This document shows, one piece after another, positions 6,666-7,298 of a stretch of DNA of 7,298 nt. The translations under genes were made by a program, and so were the position numbers. This stretch comes from an uncultured Clostridia bacterium (GTDB lineage Bacteria; Bacillota; Clostridia; Oscillospirales; Ruminococcaceae), in the NCBI GenBank assembly GCA_937893735.1, contig CALBGD010000025.1:1-7298 (forward strand), given 5' to 3'. Below the pieces are notes generated by a model, which saw nothing but the letters and a program-made list of their open reading frames with translations, was not told the origin of the DNA and searched no databases. How positions within the stretch are numbered: the first letter of the stretch is position 1; the number at the start of each line of letters is the position of its first letter.

Positions 6666-7298
6666 TCTGTGGCTCCTTTCGCCGTTTCGTGCACTGCGTC
6701 CTCTTTCGGGAGCTTCCGGAGTGTGACGAGCGCGATTATTCCTATGACTATTGCGCAGGCAGTCCAGATTATCGGCTCGGAGAGGATAACCCCCATATAG
6801 CCGAGCCACGGAATCATGAACAGCACCGTGCAGATTTTCCATATAAGCTCAATGCAGCTTGCGCCGATGGGCACAGCGCTCTGTCCGAGCCCCTGAAGCG
6901 TACTGCGGAGCTCCAGAAGCACCACAAGGCAGAAATAGAACGGCACGTTTATCCAGAGGTACTGCACCGCCGTGTCCTCAACGTACTGTGCGCAGTCCGG
7001 CAGGATTATCCCGACCATCGCCCTGCCTGCGGTGAAGATAAGCAGCACGTCAAGCGCCGCGCAGGCAAACCCGAGGATAAGCCCCGAGCGCACGCCCTTT
7101 CCAATGCGGGAGAATTTCCCCGCACCGCGGTTCTGGCTGGTGTAGGTCACGAGGGTGGCGCTGAGCGCCGAGAACGGCATTATCGTGAATCCGAATATCT
7201 TTCTTGCCGCCGTGTGCGCCGCGATTATGTCCTCGCCGAAGCCGTTTATGCCGTTCTGGAGCACGATAGAGCCGATGTCCACGATGGAGTACATCAGC
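6662..7298 (-). CDS. MATE-family efflux transporter, C-terminal half (5' partial)
   Basis: The frame is open to the right edge and ends at TGA (6664-6662), so about 211 residues of the C-terminal half are visible. The methionine encoded at 7294 is internal: the preceding codon is leucine, and the sequence matches the middle of a MATE protein, where the second six-helix bundle begins. Visible hallmarks are YSIVDIGSIVLQNGINGFG, the IAAHTAARKI helix, LVTYTSQNRGAGK and LQGLGQSAVPIG, with about five to six hydrophobic spans, ending in a short charged tail. MATE proteins export drugs or metabolites in exchange for Na+ or H+. The stop overlaps the moxR start by 4 nt, so the gene is probably co-transcribed with the MoxR-DUF58 set. 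Whether it shares their role or is only a positional neighbour cannot be told from the sequence. Substrate is unknown. Confidence 0.9.
   Translation of the reverse strand, partial: LMYSIVDIGSIVLQNGINGFGEDIIAAHTAARKIFGFTIMPFSALSATLVTYTSQNRGAGKFSRIGKGVRSGLILGFACAALDVLLIFTAGRAMVGIILPDCAQYVEDTAVQYLWINVPFYFCLVVLLELRSTLQGLGQSAVPIGASCIELIWKICTVLFMIPWLGYMGVILSEPIIWTACAIVIGIIALVTLRKLPKEDAVHETAKGATE

Noticed and set aside
6666..6842. N-terminal extension of MoxR
   Set aside because: It overlaps the MATE coding region and reads as a shadow frame. The ATG at 6665 has AAAGGAG upstream and begins at the normal MoxR N-terminus.

Overview
The window looks like a GC-rich Firmicute of the gut or rumen type, most likely Oscillospiraceae/Ruminococcus-like. 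This is inferred from the plant-polysaccharide glycoside hydrolases, clostridial-type Shine-Dalgarno sites and a sigma-A promoter, and from a GC-rich, hairpin-dense intergenic repeat. No marker gene settles the taxonomy.

Left part, plus strand: the 3' end of a GH43 glycoside hydrolase with a C-terminal CBM6-like domain (2-751, 5' end outside the window) is followed by a hairpin terminator. A near-consensus promoter (831-859) then drives a complete, cytoplasmic GH2 enzyme of beta-galactosidase type (893-2944). The two genes appear to be separate transcription units. They fit a scheme in which an arabinoxylan- or arabinan-type polymer is cut by the GH43 enzyme and released oligosaccharides are trimmed inside the cell by the GH2 enzyme.

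Middle, 2945-3248: a gene-free stretch between convergent genes, filled by a compact element of about 270 bp. Near-identical GC-rich hairpins with T-rich loops bound it (25 of 27 positions match as a direct repeat). Its ends form a 22-bp inverted repeat with 20 matches, and the interior holds several further hairpins. It resembles a non-autonomous mobile or dispersed intergenic repeat that has split or duplicated a terminator.

Right part, minus strand: a tightly packed operon reads from the right edge leftwards. The order is the C-terminal half of a MATE-family exporter, a MoxR AAA+ ATPase (4-nt overlap), a DUF58 protein (1-nt gap) and a multi-pass membrane protein with a DUF4129-like C-terminal region (11-nt gap). 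MoxR, DUF58 and a DUF4129-type membrane protein form a recurrent bacterial set linked to envelope functions and to assembly or metal insertion of protein complexes. The usual transglutaminase-like member is not present within the window.

The most notable single lesion is an in-frame TAG at codon 115 of moxR (6321-6323), between Walker B and sensor 1. Every other hallmark of the ATPase is intact on both sides. It is a fresh nonsense mutation, a base-calling error, or a site of readthrough or reinitiation. I see no convincing wholly new system; the amber-interrupted MoxR and the terminator-associated repeat are the items most worth following up.
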